The notes under the pieces were generated by a model. The model worked only from the letters and a program-made list of their open reading frames with translations. It made no database searches and was not told the DNA's origin. Below, piece after piece: positions 1 to 12,380 of a stretch of DNA of 64,000 bases. Position 1 is the first letter of the stretch. The number at the start of each line of letters is the position of its first letter. This DNA comes from Hypomesus transpacificus. Its lineage: Eukaryota > Chordata > Actinopteri > Osmeriformes > Osmeridae. Position numbers and translations under genes: made by a program. Location: assembly GCF_021917145.1 (NCBI RefSeq), contig NC_061074.1, forward strand, positions 7,866,485 to 7,930,484, read 5' to 3'.

Positions 1-1160
1 CTGTGATGATGCTTAGTGTGTGCCATTTGAGGTTATTGATTCTTATGAGCTTCTGTGCTCTGTCATCACACCCTTAGATATATCTATGATCACACCTAGG
101 TCACTGCAGGAGAGCTCAACAGTTGAGCCCATTATACAAGCTGAAAATGTGTATTCTAGAACGTTTTTAATTCTCATGTTCTGAAAAATAAAAATGTTAG
201 CAAAAAAATGTGTTTTTGTGCGAATCCACCCAGTATGTCTGTGAAGACATTGTTTTTGGTTTTGCAAAACTTTTTGTGTAAAGGCATTTCTTTTATAGTT
301 GTGGGAACATGACATTTATATTAGTTAAATTACCATTGTACTGACAAAAAGGTGAAGAAAAAGATAAAGGCCAGACTGTAGGCTCTAAATACTAATTGTT
401 TGCACCATAGTCCTGGCACCACCTACTGGCATGTGTTAGATCAGATTGTCGATCAAAAAAAATGTTTCCACGTCATAGTGTTCTGGTATTTGCACCTTGG
501 CTAAATTTGATTTGAACTTAAAAATCATCATTTGAAACAAGGTCAAAAGTTAACATGTTAAACAATAGATCTGATTTACAGTTTATTTATTAATCTTCTG
601 TGTGGAATTATGTGGCATTGCTGTGCTTACAGAAACTGAACAGCATAACTAATTACACAGTATTTTGCCATCTTAATACGAAATAAAGTCGTGCCTGTCA
701 CCTGTTCTTGTATGAACTACTTTGTTTGGCGGACGTGGCGGCTTTTGTAGTTCCCAAGGGTTAATAGCCTTTCGGATCACAACTGAGAATGATTCATTTT
801 CAGTTAATTCTGAAGATTCAAATCTGAGCCGTTCACTTCATTGTCAGCTTCAAAGAAAACGGTGTTTAGGAGGGAAAACGACCGTCAGTGGATTTTCCTA
901 ATGTGCAAGAATGTGTCGATTGTGTATCATACAGATTCAATACATCAATGGTTTGTCATGTTTAAATGTGCCCTGTTTTTTGAACATGAGTGTAATGATG
1001 TGTAAAACGAGTCCAAATACAAAAATGTCAGATAGTATTATATTGTTTTTTTATAGTGATCACTTTGCTGTTCATTTGTAGACTTTACACTGAAAGTATC
1101 ATTCAATAGTGTGTTCCATTTGGAAAATTGACTCAAAACAATCGGTTCAGTGAAAAGATC
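1..1160. other. AT-rich flank upstream of srsf1, no gene recognised
   Basis: I see no exon with splice sites or a recognisable protein here. An AATAAA hexamer near 681 could be the poly(A) signal of a plus-strand gene ending off the left edge, but nothing coding supports that. Confidence 0.4.
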
Positions 1161-1420
1161 CAATCACCAAGACATGCGCACATTTCCGGGACTCCCCAAC
1201 CAAGAAGCGCGGTTCCTGAAGAAAACCCAGCGGAACACAGCACGGGGGTTGTTAGCTTGAGAGGGAAGGACAACTTTTGTGTGCTTGGACGTCGTTTGGC
1301 TGTTGTTTTAAACCAAGTTTGTTTTTTGTGGTATTGGGTAGTTTTTAGCGTTAACTGTTGAACTACCACGTCGCGTTTCAACCTTAGCCATAAGAAACAA
1401 ACGTTGGCTTGCTAGCTACT
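1160..1420 (+). promoter_or_regulatory. srsf1: srsf1 promoter and 5'UTR region
   Basis: This stretch directly precedes the srsf1 start codon and is richer in GC and CpG than the flank. It contains an ETS-like TTCCGG near 1185 and no TATA box, which fits a housekeeping promoter. The transcription start cannot be placed from sequence alone. Confidence 0.4.
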
Positions 1421-3071
1421 ATGTCGGGAGGTGTCGTGCGAGGCCCTGCTGGAAATAACGATTGCCGAATCTATGTCGGAAATCTACCCCCTGATATTCG
1501 CACTAAAGATGTAGAGGACGTGTTCTACAAATACGGGGCGATTCGGGATATCGATTTGAAGAATCGAAGAGGTGGACCTCCTTTTGCTTTTATCGAATTT
1601 GAGGATCCAAGGTAAATGCTAACACTTACCTAGCCAGCTAATTATGCTATTAGCTAGCGCGATGGCGCTAGCTAGATAACGCGTGCGCTTCTCCTACTTC
1701 CAACGCTGTTGGCCAGTGAGCAATTCACGCGACCTCGTTGATCATTGAGATTGTCTGGCTATCCACTAGCCTGAAATGTTAGCAACTATGCAAAATATTC
1801 TACGTTTTATCCTTGTTTACTTTAATGCAAAATTTCATTGACACGATCTATCAATTGAATGCATGGTTCATTTCAAGTTCAGATTGCAGTGTCTTTGTTT
1901 CCTGCAAGCCGTCGTTAGCTGACACGCTGGTTGGTTAGCAAACGTTAGCCAACTAGCTACCCAACGTGGATTAACAGCGGGGAGCAATCTACTGTGCATG
2001 TTTGCATAATGCCTCACAAACTGCCTGTCACGTTAATGATTTATATAAGAAGAAAAACCGGAATATCTAAACCTGATTGTATATTAGGGATGCAGACGAT
2101 GCAGTGTATGGGCGGGATGGCTACGACTACGACGGCTACCGTCTGCGTGTTGAGTTCCCACGCAGCGGCAGGGGTTCAGGACGGGGTGGCTTCGGTGGAG
2201 GGATTGGTGCCCCAAGAGGAAGATACGGCCCCCCATCCAGACGCTCTGAGTACAGGGTCATTGTTTCAGGTGAGCCGATTACTATTGCCGATTACCTTTG
2301 TCCGTAGCCATTTAAAATTACATTTAGCAGTACTAGATTGCAATGTACAATGTAACCCATTACGTTTGGAAGGGGGTAGCTTGCTACACTTAGAAGTTTT
2401 TCCATTAAGTTTCCTCCTATGGGCAAACGTGCCTGTTGTTTCAATGTATCTGTTGTGATTCTCTTTTGAAGGGCTTCCTCAAAGCGGCAGCTGGCAGGAT
2501 CTGAAGGACCACATGCGCGAAGCTGGGGACGTTTGTTACGCGGACGTATTCCGGGATGGAACCGGAGTCGTGGAGTTTGTGCGTAAAGAAGACATGACCT
2601 ACGCTGTGCGAAAGCTGGATAACACCAAATTCCGATCACATGAGGTATGCTAACATTTGGAGTCATTTCATGGATAATTGTTTTAGAAACCACTCCCCCA
2701 CACCCTTCCCTTCCAAGGTGAGTATAGGGCTAGCATGATACTTAATGTGATGTTAGCGGTTGTCTTAATAATCCATCTTTGATTCCAACAGGTGCAGCTT
2801 TATTGCAATGGAAAGGAGGTGTGTGTGTGTACATGTCTTTTTTTTCAAAGTTGAGTTCTCTTGTGTCTACCAGGGAGAGACAGCGTACATTCGTGTGAAA
2901 GTAGACGGCCCCCGCAGCCCGAGCTACGGAAGATCACGATCCAGGAGCCGCAGCAGGAGCAGAAGCCGCAGTCGCAGCGCCGCCAGCCGCAGTCGCAGCA
3001 CCTCCCGCACCCGTGGCAGAGGGTCTCCCCGCTACTCTCCTCGTCATAGCCGCTCTCGTTCCCGTTCCTAA
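1421..3071 (+). CDS. srsf1: SRSF1, serine/arginine-rich splicing factor 1 (ASF/SF2)
   Basis: SRSF1 is a nuclear SR protein that binds exonic splicing enhancers, recruits U1 snRNP and U2AF, and shuttles to the cytoplasm. Four coding exons join in frame: 1421-1611, 2088-2269, 2472-2644 and 2874-3071. They give 247 residues, against 248 in human. RRM1 has RNP2 (RIYVGNLP, residues 16-23) and RNP1 (around 51-60). A Gly/Arg hinge follows. The second, pseudo-RRM carries the diagnostic SWQDLKDHM at about 131-139. The tail is an RS domain from about residue 196 with a long run of RS dipeptides. The start at 1421 gives the family N terminus MSGG; an upstream in-frame TTG at 1409 is not needed. Teleosts carry two co-orthologues (a and b), and I cannot tell which this is. 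Confidence 0.97.
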
Positions 3072-3560
3072 ACTCTCAACCGTCACCGATGTGTTGCCGT
3101 GTTGGTGAATTCCTTGTGTACCACCTTTTTTTGTTTTTACCTTTTTTTGTTTTTACCCTCCCGATAAGTTTCCCCCTCCCTCCCTATCCAAGCGTCAACT
3201 AGAGCTTTTTGTTTTTGCATTTCATCTCCCGATGTCCTCGTGGATGATCTGTGTAGGTGTCTTCCCCCCCACCTGTCCTCCTCACACTATCCCATTTGGT
3301 TTTTATCCACCCCCGTAAACTCATTTTAATTGATTTTGTGTTTTCTCCTCAATTTTTGCAACATTTGAATAGCACTGTGCTGAACTTCCAAAAGGTTGAG
3401 CACCGACTAGTTAAACTTTTGGAAGTGTTGGAAAAATTGAGATATTTTCATGGGATGGCTGGGAGGGGCGGGGATCACATTGCTTAACTGTATTTTACCC
3501 TTGTGTCTTCCTTTAGACATCTGAAGATAAGGATTAAAGAATGATTTGGAATAAACGATT
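3072..3560 (+). other. srsf1: srsf1 3'UTR with poly(A) signal
   Basis: This region runs from the srsf1 stop codon to just past a canonical AATAAA at 3550-3555. It contains T- and C-rich stretches and a perfect 11-bp inverted repeat (arms 3384-3394 and 3416-3426). SRSF1 3'UTRs are known to be highly conserved and to take part in autoregulation through splicing and miRNAs. Whether this hairpin does so is inference. Confidence 0.7.
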
Positions 3561-4890
3561 GTGGAGCACATTTCATTTGTTTGATCAGGATAGGACATCT
3601 TATTGAGGAGGAGTCAGGTCAAGAGGCAATGGTATGCTTCAGTATCTATTTCTGTCAATGTGTAATGTGAGGACTTTAGTGGTTGCAACAGGATGCATGA
3701 TAAATCGTATTGGGTTTAGCACAGTTCATTTCCTACAGCTCCAGCTCCATCTTTTGTTTTTTGCAACTTATTAACTAAGAATTGCATGTCTTTGGCTCAG
3801 CCAGGACAATCGGTCCCTCTGAAGTGTACATTACTGGTATTGTTTTGTGTGTTTTTTTGTGTTTTTTTTTTTTCTTTTCTAAATAGAAGCTGGTTGATAT
3901 TAGACTGGGGCTCTGGGCTTATTTAGTACAAAGGTAGAAAAAATATCTGTAAAGTAGAGGATTATTTTACTTTTCTGTAATCAAACTGCTGGCTTTTGGT
4001 CCTCAATGGCATTTTGATATCTAGCCACCTGTGATGAGTGCACTGAGTGAAAAATTGGGTTTGGCCCAAATATAACAATTCTAATGGTTTGCCTCTGATT
4101 TTTTTTCTGGTATTTCAAGGTTTTGATTGGAGGAGGGGCTCAGTGGATCCCAATCCTTGGAGCCGGATGAGTGGATCGTGTAGGGAAGGGATAGGCAAGG
4201 AATGGATGGATGCTTGGAACGGGATCCATTTTCCAGGAGTCAAATGAATTGATTCGGAACTAATTGGAGTCCCAGAGCAACTAGCCCATTTATATATCAA
4301 TTTTTAAGTGATAACGTGCGCAGTCAAAGGATATGGCTTGATTTACTTTTTTGGAAAAGGAAAACAGGACCAGGAAGTTGGATCAAAGGATGGAATCGTA
4401 GCAGTCTGGTAAATAAGGGAATTAAATTGGGGTGGTTGTTGATTACATTGGGTAGTTTGTATTCTTTGCTTTAGGTTTCTCCAGCATTTTCAATAAAATC
4501 CTGAAAATATTTACCTGTTTTCTTAGTTATTCACTTAAAAGGGTTACATGTTATTTAAAGGGATATGGTACACTGGGAAACACAAACATGTTGACCACTG
4601 CTTCCCTTCACAGGCTATAAGATATTAGTTTAGCTTGTATCCTAATCGACAAATTATATAGACATTGGCCAACACAGATATTATCGGAAAGCGTGAAGAA
4701 TCGTTAAGACCAAGGTGCGTCTTGGTCAAAGAATGGCAAGGTTAAAGAAGAAACACGATTTATTTATGTAATTCACAGTAAATCATTTGATATATCCGTA
4801 GACACCATAATAGGCTACATTAAGTGTTTTATAATTTGCTCATCGCCGTCAGTTTCTGCTGCCAGGACAACCAGTCTACCTCTACCGTAT
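3561..4890. other. Intergenic region between srsf1 and dynll2
   Basis: AT-rich sequence with no supported exon. AATAAA at about 4492 may be an alternative distal poly(A) site or chance. Confidence 0.4.
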
Positions 4891-5173
4891 TGACAACGAT
4901 GCATTGTGGGACGAAATAAGATGCTGGTACAGAGTGGCTGCTAGAAAATGCCTGCAAGAACTATGAGCACTAGCCAATGAAATTGTATGTGGCGTGCAGC
5001 AGTCAAGGGCGGGGGAGGCAGGCTATTTCAGCGGGGCAGATACCCACATTTTTTGCAGTGAGTAAATCTGATCAAATTACCAGTGTCCGCTAGAAAGCAA
5101 AACGGAAGACATCCAGCGAGGTGAAATACGCATTTTGCGAAGGCTTAAAGCGTTCACTGTCTCCCACAAAAAG
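4890..5173 (+). promoter_or_regulatory. dynll2: dynll2 promoter and non-coding first exon
   Basis: A CpG-containing stretch carries a CCAAT box near 4974 and a GGGCGGGG Sp1-type box near 5010. It is followed by sequence ending in a good splice donor (AAG|GTGAGC, exon end 5173). This fits an untranslated first exon spliced to the acceptor just before the start codon (CAG ending 5816, with TAG three bases upstream as an alternative). The exact start of transcription is not visible. Confidence 0.5.
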
Positions 5174-5821
5174 GTGAGCGACAATACGTTATCTACTCCC
5201 ACATGCATGTGTCATGGTTGAAGTTATTGGCAAATGAGTTTCGATTCGTGTGCAAACAATTCACTTCATTCGATTTCGGCAAATATATTAGTGAATCAGT
5301 TATTGGGCCTGCCCATGTTGTGATTTCGGATCAATCACATTCTGCAATGCAATATTAAATCTACCCTAGCTCAGAGTAGTGTCATTTTTTAACCATGTCA
5401 AGTTTGAGATGTCACTGTGCTGTGTTTGCCAAAGTGTAACGACTAGTATCCGTATTATCAGACCTTTCATCAAGTTTCTTTCAAACGTATGCCTAGAACA
5501 CTTGGCCTGGGTTTGTCACTGAAGGCAAACCGGTCACAATAAAGAATGACCGAGAAAGGGTTGTAGTTTGGGGTATCAGCGATGACCTGTTTAAGTTCTC
5601 AACTGTTGGCGCATAGTTTAATCAATTGGCAATTTGATGTCTTATCGCCTGAGTGGCAATAGTCTCACAAGTAGTTCAAGGCCTACATTTAAGCAGGCTA
5701 GAAGGCCTAAACTCTCAGTTGTAAACAGGACAAGGTAACGTTCAAATGTTTAGTTTAAGATTGTTTTTGTACGATGTCGAGACCAAAGTGGTGGAATAAA
5801 TCAATTTGTTTAGCAGGCATC

Positions 5822-6228
<407 letters not shown>

Positions 6229-6296
6229 GTTCCCTCAGTGAGGTTTTGAAAGCCTCTGATTATGAACTGCAATGCACTGGATGCAGATGATGCCTC

Positions 6297-6328
<32 letters not shown>

Positions 6329-6560
6329 CTTCAAATAACATAAACATACCATAGAGATGCAAAATGGCTGTGCGCAACTGCATGGACTATGTACCTTATA
6401 AATGTGTATGTTACAGTCAAATTACTTTACAATAGTTGCCAGGAAAAATGCAACGTAAAGAGTTTTGTTAAACAGGCCCTTCATATTTTGTTATACTTCG
6501 TATTAAGTTGTAAATGCTTTAACGATGGCCCTTGATTGTGTAATAAAGGCAAGCTAGAAG
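6229..6560 (+). other. dynll2: dynll2 3'UTR with CA repeat and poly(A) signal
   Basis: The 3'UTR holds a short (CA)n at about 6297-6324 and a canonical AATAAA at 6542-6547. Longer forms are possible because the following 600 bases are also AT-rich. Confidence 0.6.
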
Positions 6561-7870
6561 GAGTAGCTGTGCATCTGCTTGAGAAGTGTGTTGTCTTTAG
6601 TGACTTGTGCTGCTACTCATGGCAGAACTTCTTCAGTTTGTTTTTTTATCATTTAGTTGTCTATTGATCTTGATGACGGTGACAGAAATTGAAACGTCTC
6701 TTTTTGAAGGACAAGGGTTTTGGGTTGGATCATATTTTCATCGGTACTATGAAAATATGAGCACTTCTGAATTACCTAGTTTGAAACTGTTTCGACCCAA
6801 ACTCTGATGCCTACAGTTACATTTAGTAAAGCATAACTATGCTTTGTTAGGCAGAACTAGAGTTACTGTAGAGGACTTTTAATTGAGCACCACATGAGGC
6901 ACCAGAGCAAGCGAGGTCACCCAAACACTGATTTAGTTAAAATGTTTGGGTATTTTTCAGCCTTGTAAATTTTATTTTGTTTGGAACTGTAGGTTACTTG
7001 GTACACACTTCTAGCTGTTAAGTTTTGGGGGCTTGGGTGCAGTTTACTTAAGACTATTGTGGCATTGTACAAAACTGTTCAATTTGCTCAATCAATATAA
7101 AATATAAAATACTTGTGTCTTGTACTTCATTTCCCGTTGTGAGTGGTTCCATAACCTATTATTCAGTTAAGTAACACCCTTTAGCTGGAAGCCATGAAAG
7201 CTATAGCATTACATTTTGAGAGTCAATGTGCTCGATAGTATGACTTTCCAGCTGTTGAATTTAGCTTCACTGATTTACTTCTGTTTTCTGCATTTGGGAA
7301 TACTACTTTCTTTAAAGTTGCGAATAAATGCCAACTGGGTGAAGTTTCAGGCAGGAACATAAGTCTATAAACCAGGGAGTAAGAAACCTTTCTGCAAATA
7401 GGTTGTGGATTAAAGGAAAGTGGCTAATTAATTATTAGTGAGAGCAGAAGAAGCTTCTCTACAATAGAGGATCTTATAATATCTGCACTAGACTTTCCCC
7501 TGTACTTGGGTAACAGAGAACTCTTAGCAAGGTTATACTTATGCTGTCTTTGTTCCCTTAGCACTGTGTAAGTGAATTACAGGTCTACAGAGACTGTTTA
7601 TAAATCTCCAGAAGCAAATAGGTGTTTCCTCTGGGTTCAGAGTGTGTGGTTAGCTAACAGCCAGTTGATAGAAACATTCAGTACGGATACCTTATTGTGT
7701 AGAGGCCCCGAGGATTGAATAACTAAAGAGCCACATGATATTTAGTACATTTCAGAGGGTAGCACTTAACTCCTGGATAACCCAGGGCTGTAATATCTTG
7801 GATTGTTCGGTGCTTTTCAATTGCTTTATCATAAAAAAATATATTGTTTGTTACGGATTTTTGAGTTTTC
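6561..7870. other. AT-rich non-coding region downstream of dynll2
   Basis: No exon, RNA gene or clear repeat family recognised. Part of it may belong to a longer dynll2 3'UTR. Confidence 0.35.
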
Positions 7871-8893
7871 ATCTAGGACAGCGATTCCCAAGCTATGTGC
7901 CGCGGGCGGCCCGCTAGTGGTACATTAGGGTAATGCAGAAGGCCCCCCAAACCAATGAAAACTAAAATATGAAAAATACATAACATATATTTTTTAAATA
8001 ATTCATCATGACCGAAACGCCAATTTTATGCTTGGAACGTTATCGGTTATATACCCAGCTGGCATACGCCCACTTCGATGTTTTAGTCTTTTTTAGATAT
8101 TTGTTGTTGCAAAACACAAAATCTTACAAATGCCTTATAATTCCATCACATATACACAATTTCTCTTGAGCTAATACAGTAAAAAGTGCTTACATACATA
8201 TACATACAGTAGAACACAACAAACATAATGACACATAAAATTCATCGAATTATACGAAACAGAAAACAAAAAACAATCTAATCCATTTACCCTCCTTTAT
8301 GGGGTCCAGTCAACCAATTAGCCTACTACTCGGCATCATTTCCGCTTATTGCGTGAGTCAGGTCAACCACTTCCAGTAGCTAGCAGTTATGATAGTTTTC
8401 GCACACAAAATGCCGGTTTTTAGGAGGAGTTCGGGTTATCTTCCCAAAAGGACAATTAACGATGTACATGGGATTCCATGTTGCTGCCCTTCAAGCAAGA
8501 GAGAAAGGGGCTTCAAATTGTACGTTTCAAGCTACATCGACAATTTTTTAAGGTAAGTCTAACTCACACAGTAAAAGTAGCTAGCTGACACAAGCCATTT
8601 TCAACGGATTTGAGAAGCATGTTAGCTAAGCTAGCTAACAATTTGTAGCTACATTATAATTGAGCCTACTCAATTACAAAGTTGTGTAAAAGTAGCTAGC
8701 TGACACTAGCCATTTTCAACGGATTTGAGAAGCAATGTTAGCTAGGCTAGCTAACAATTTGTAGCTACATTATAATTGAGCCTACTCAATTACAAAGTTG
8801 TGTTCTACTGTATGTATATGTATGTAAGCACACATTTTTGAGCTATGCAAGTGGGCCGCAAAGTGGAAAAGGTTGGGAATGGCTGCTCTATGA
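7871..8893. mobile_element. Non-autonomous hAT (Charlie-like) DNA transposon, about 1 kb
   Basis: The element spans 7879-8885. It begins CAGCGATTCCCAA and ends with the near-perfect inverse of CAGCCATTCCCAA. The flanks ATCTAGGA (7871-7878) and CTCTATGA (8886-8893) agree at six of eight positions and fit the 8-bp hAT target consensus nTCTAGAn. No transposase frame survives. The interior contains a tandem duplication of about 116 bp (about 8577-8692 and 8693-8808) and a perfect 35-bp inverted repeat (8186-8220 and 8797-8831). Confidence 0.75.
8577..8808. repeat. Two-copy tandem duplication (about 116 bp) inside the hAT element
   Basis: Two adjacent copies share the segment running from TAGCTAGCTGACAC through TAGCTACATTATAATTGAG to AAAGTTGTGT. 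Only a few single-base differences separate them, so the duplication is young relative to the element. Confidence 0.85.
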
Positions 8894-9095
8894 TGCATCC
8901 CGTAAGGCCAGTGATCTCTGCTTCTTTTTTCATGACCGAGGGCGGCCTCACTCCATAACTAGGGTGTGAAGCCTTTATCCCTCTGGCAGAGGGACTGCCA
9001 ATGGAAATGAGCCTTTTGGCTATAATTGGGTGCATTTACATTTTAATGTTTATGAATGTACACTGTCCCTCTTGATCAAATAAACAAGAAAAAAA
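8894..9095. mobile_element. Possible degenerate non-LTR retroposon 3' tail
   Basis: The end of this stretch (CACTGTCCCTCTTGATCAAATAAACAAG, described in parts: CACTGTCCC, then AAATAAAC, then an A-rich tail) resembles the short 3' tails of fish LINE copies. There is no preserved reverse transcriptase frame, so this is a weak call. Confidence 0.25.
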
Positions 9096-11334
9096 TAAAA
9101 TGACCTTGTTCACTACCATCTCAGTGTCCCTGCCACTGGGTTCTGTCAGACACACTCCGCATCATCCTCTGTGGTCCTGTTTGCCTTCTCACATGCACAT
9201 CCTTGCACCACAGGGTTATGTAATCCATCTCTCTCACTCTCTCTGTCTATCTGTGTCTCACTCTTGTCTTTCTGAAAACATGCACTGGCTCCTCAGGCTT
9301 TTAGGCTTTGACTTAGTGGTTTTTGCTTGTGGATCTAGTTTAAACACCACATGGTTATGCATGGGTGACTATTTTCATGACTAGGATGAGCAGGTAGATA
9401 CTGTATACAGTAAGAATTCATTCTGGATCATGTGGAAGGTGTGGGATGATTCCCATGCTATTTGTATAGTTGTCCACAAGAGGGGCACCTTTTCTTACAG
9501 TTGTAATACCATGCAAGGGGAACACTAGGCTTTTGGATCCTAATTATGTTGCACTTACTTCCAGTAAATCTGAATAGTTTTAAAAAACTGTCTGAAGGAC
9601 AACAACAATTAGTATTAAGATCGGATACATTGAATTAAATGTAATTGAAATTTGAACCTCAGACTGGAGACAGGCCTACTAAGATTCAATATTACAATTA
9701 AAATAAATATGTGCCATTTTGTGTTTTTGTGAAGAATGTCATACATACACATACACACATTCACACAAATTCCCTACAAGAAGTTACCAAGTACTAAGCA
9801 TGACTCAGTCATGTTAATAAGAAGAATATTCTTCTGTCCGAATACTAATGCTCACTCTATACTGAAAAGTTACTACTTCTAAACAGTTAATCTGATGAGC
9901 AAACTTTTTAATTTATGTGTCTGCCCTCTTTTCAAGGCACCACTTAACCCCAGAATATAATCATCTCAATTGTGATACTGATCATGTCTATAGAACATGT
10001 CTGTCTTTGGATTCCTTTTACAGCTCACAGAGCGTGATAAGATGTGCTGTGATCCGATTCTCCTCCTTTTACAGCTTTTGTAGATATGCATGTTCATTCT
10101 CTTTGCAGGGTAAAAAGCTCAAGAAGTCTCTTACCCTCAAACTAAGGCCAAAGACTGGTGTTAGTTCAGACAGTCTTCTAGTTTGTTTGGTTAAGTAGAT
10201 TTTCCCACTATAATCCAATGTTGTGCTTCTCAGAATTACTGGCCATTCATACCAGTCTCCGTGTAACAAATACTATTAGGAAAACTTTCAAGTCAAGTTT
10301 CAAATAAATTAGCTCCCCAAAATGTCCACATTTCCCAAAATGTCATGGAAGAATGGAGACACCAGGGCCCTATGGTTACCAGGAAGTAACGTAAACGAAG
10401 AAATATTGTGGTTCTCAGCAATGCAGGGATTTCCCTAGACTGTACAGTGACGGAGTTAACGATTATCCCATTGCACCTATTAATACTGGCTGATGCCTCT
10501 TCTGGAGGGAGTGAGAGGAATAGACAGAAGGGGAGAACAGAATGAGAGCAGTGGTTAGAAAGGGGACCTTTGGTGTACAGCATGTATGATGTTTCAAAAC
10601 ACATCGATTTTTTCCTCCTAGACTGATGCGCCATTATGTCGATGGAAGGGGCCTAGTGTCCCTCACCTGTCCTGGACTATTTCTGAAGGTGTGTGTACTT
10701 GGTTTGTCCTTGCACACAGGGGACTAAGGGGTGATTATGTTTCTAAAAGTCATGACCGGTCTGCTGTATTGCCCCCGAGAGCAGTTTGTTCTAATGGCTT
10801 CCTCCAAATGGACTGGGAGGCTATGAAGCTGAGCAACACAATGCAGGAAGTCTCTGGGGCAGTCACGCTGTGCGGGTTCACCGTGGCCCAGTCTCGCTCA
10901 TGTGCCACTGTCTCATTAATATACCCATTTAGAATAATGAAAAAGCAAACATTAGACCTCAGAGGGGGGCCGCGTTTCTCACGGCGGTGATATGGACGAG
11001 CAAGAGGATATCTAGAGAAACAGACACGCTGTGCATCATCGAGGGATCTGTACGGAGTAATCTTCTGTTTGTGAATCATCTGATTGCTTTTTAAGTGTAG
11101 CTCATGTCATGTCCGTTTCCATTGGTTGATCCTGTTTTACAACACATAGTATTATATATATGAGTAACGCTGCATAAGGGTCATGACACAAATCTACAAA
11201 GGAGAAAAGAAAGAACTTTGAAACATTCAGTAAGAGAAACCACTGTTGTAATCTGACATACGGTATAAAAAGGTGGAAAGAAGGTTAAAGGTTGAAATTC
11301 CGGTCTTTCATTGGCCGCAAGTTTTGTAACCCCA
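9096..11334. other. Intergenic region, no gene recognised
   Basis: Mixed-composition sequence with only short, unsupported reading frames on both strands. No splice-linked exons or RNA genes seen. Confidence 0.35.
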
Positions 11335-11353
11335 GACACACACACACACACGC

Positions 11354-11390
<37 letters not shown>

Positions 11391-11552
11391 CACACACACA
11401 CACTCACACCCTCACACACACACACACACACACCCTCACACACGCACACACACACACACCCTCACACACACGCCCTCACACACACACACACACACCCTCA
11501 CACACACACACACCCTCACACACACACACACACGTACGCACACACACATACA
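11335..11552. repeat. Compound (CA)n microsatellite
   Basis: About 218 bases of CA repeat are interrupted at intervals by CCCTCACA and CACGCC blocks, giving a higher-order pattern. Reading frames rich in His and Thr across it are artefacts of the repeat. Confidence 0.97.
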
Positions 11553-12225
11553 AAAAACAAACCAGGTTGGATACTATAATCCTATGGGTTATTTAAACAG
11601 GATGTGTAAAAAAGTGATCCTTTTCTCGTTTGTCAATAAGAAAACATGGTTGCTATTGACCAAAATTCGATCACCGGCTCTCCCTGTCACTACTACGTAC
11701 CCACCTCCAGTCTCAACCACATCTGTTTATGGTCCTCCAGCTTGTAACCCTGCCACTTTATTGCCTTTTGCGGCTGTCAAGGATAAGGCAATCAGCTTGT
11801 CATAAAGACATGATTTATAGAAACTCAGCAACAAGGGCATCTGAGAGCTTCACAGACCTTCTCAGCTTTAAGAGAATATACTGGTCTTTGGTGGTCAACA
11901 GTACAGAGTTCCACAGGGATTTGTACTGGTCGTCTGTAGTGGTATGGTGTTCTGTTGTGGTCTGTGGGGGCCTTGTCTAGTCTGTAGCCATCTGAGGTTA
12001 TCTGTTGTGGTCAGTAATGATCTGCGGTGGTCTGTAGGGGTCTATGGAGTGTCAGACGGTAGAGGGTGTGTGAAAACGGCAGAGGGAGTAGGTGGAAAGC
12101 GTAGACAGAGAGCTTGGCATTTGACTCTGGTCTTATCTCAGGTCGTATCCAGCCAGAAGAGGCATGTGATGTTGTGCAACGGAGTCATAAAGCGATGCAA
12201 TGCTTTATGAGTCCCAGTGAAACTC
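11553..12225. other. Intergenic region with GTGGTCTGT-type imperfect repeats
   Basis: No gene is seen. Between about 11925 and 12050 short variants of TGGTCTGTAG recur, suggesting a decayed minisatellite. Confidence 0.35.
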
Positions 12226-12380
12226 CACTCCTCCTTTTCTTCCTTCTCCTCCTCTTCTATCTCCTCCTCCTCTTCCTTCTCTGCCTTCTCTTCCTTCTTC
12301 TCCTTCTCTTCCCTTTCCACTTCCTTCTCCTTGTTCTCCTTCACATTCTTCTCATCATCCTCATCCTCTGCTTTGTTTTA
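12226..12380. repeat. Polypyrimidine (CTT/CTC)n tract
   Basis: About 150 bases are almost entirely C and T on the + strand. Ser/Phe/Leu-rich or Lys/Glu-rich frames here come from composition. Such mirror-like purine/pyrimidine tracts can form triplex DNA. Confidence 0.9.

Noticed and set aside
11292..11805. His/Thr-rich frames of 95 and 164 residues
   Set aside because: Translation of the compound CA microsatellite.
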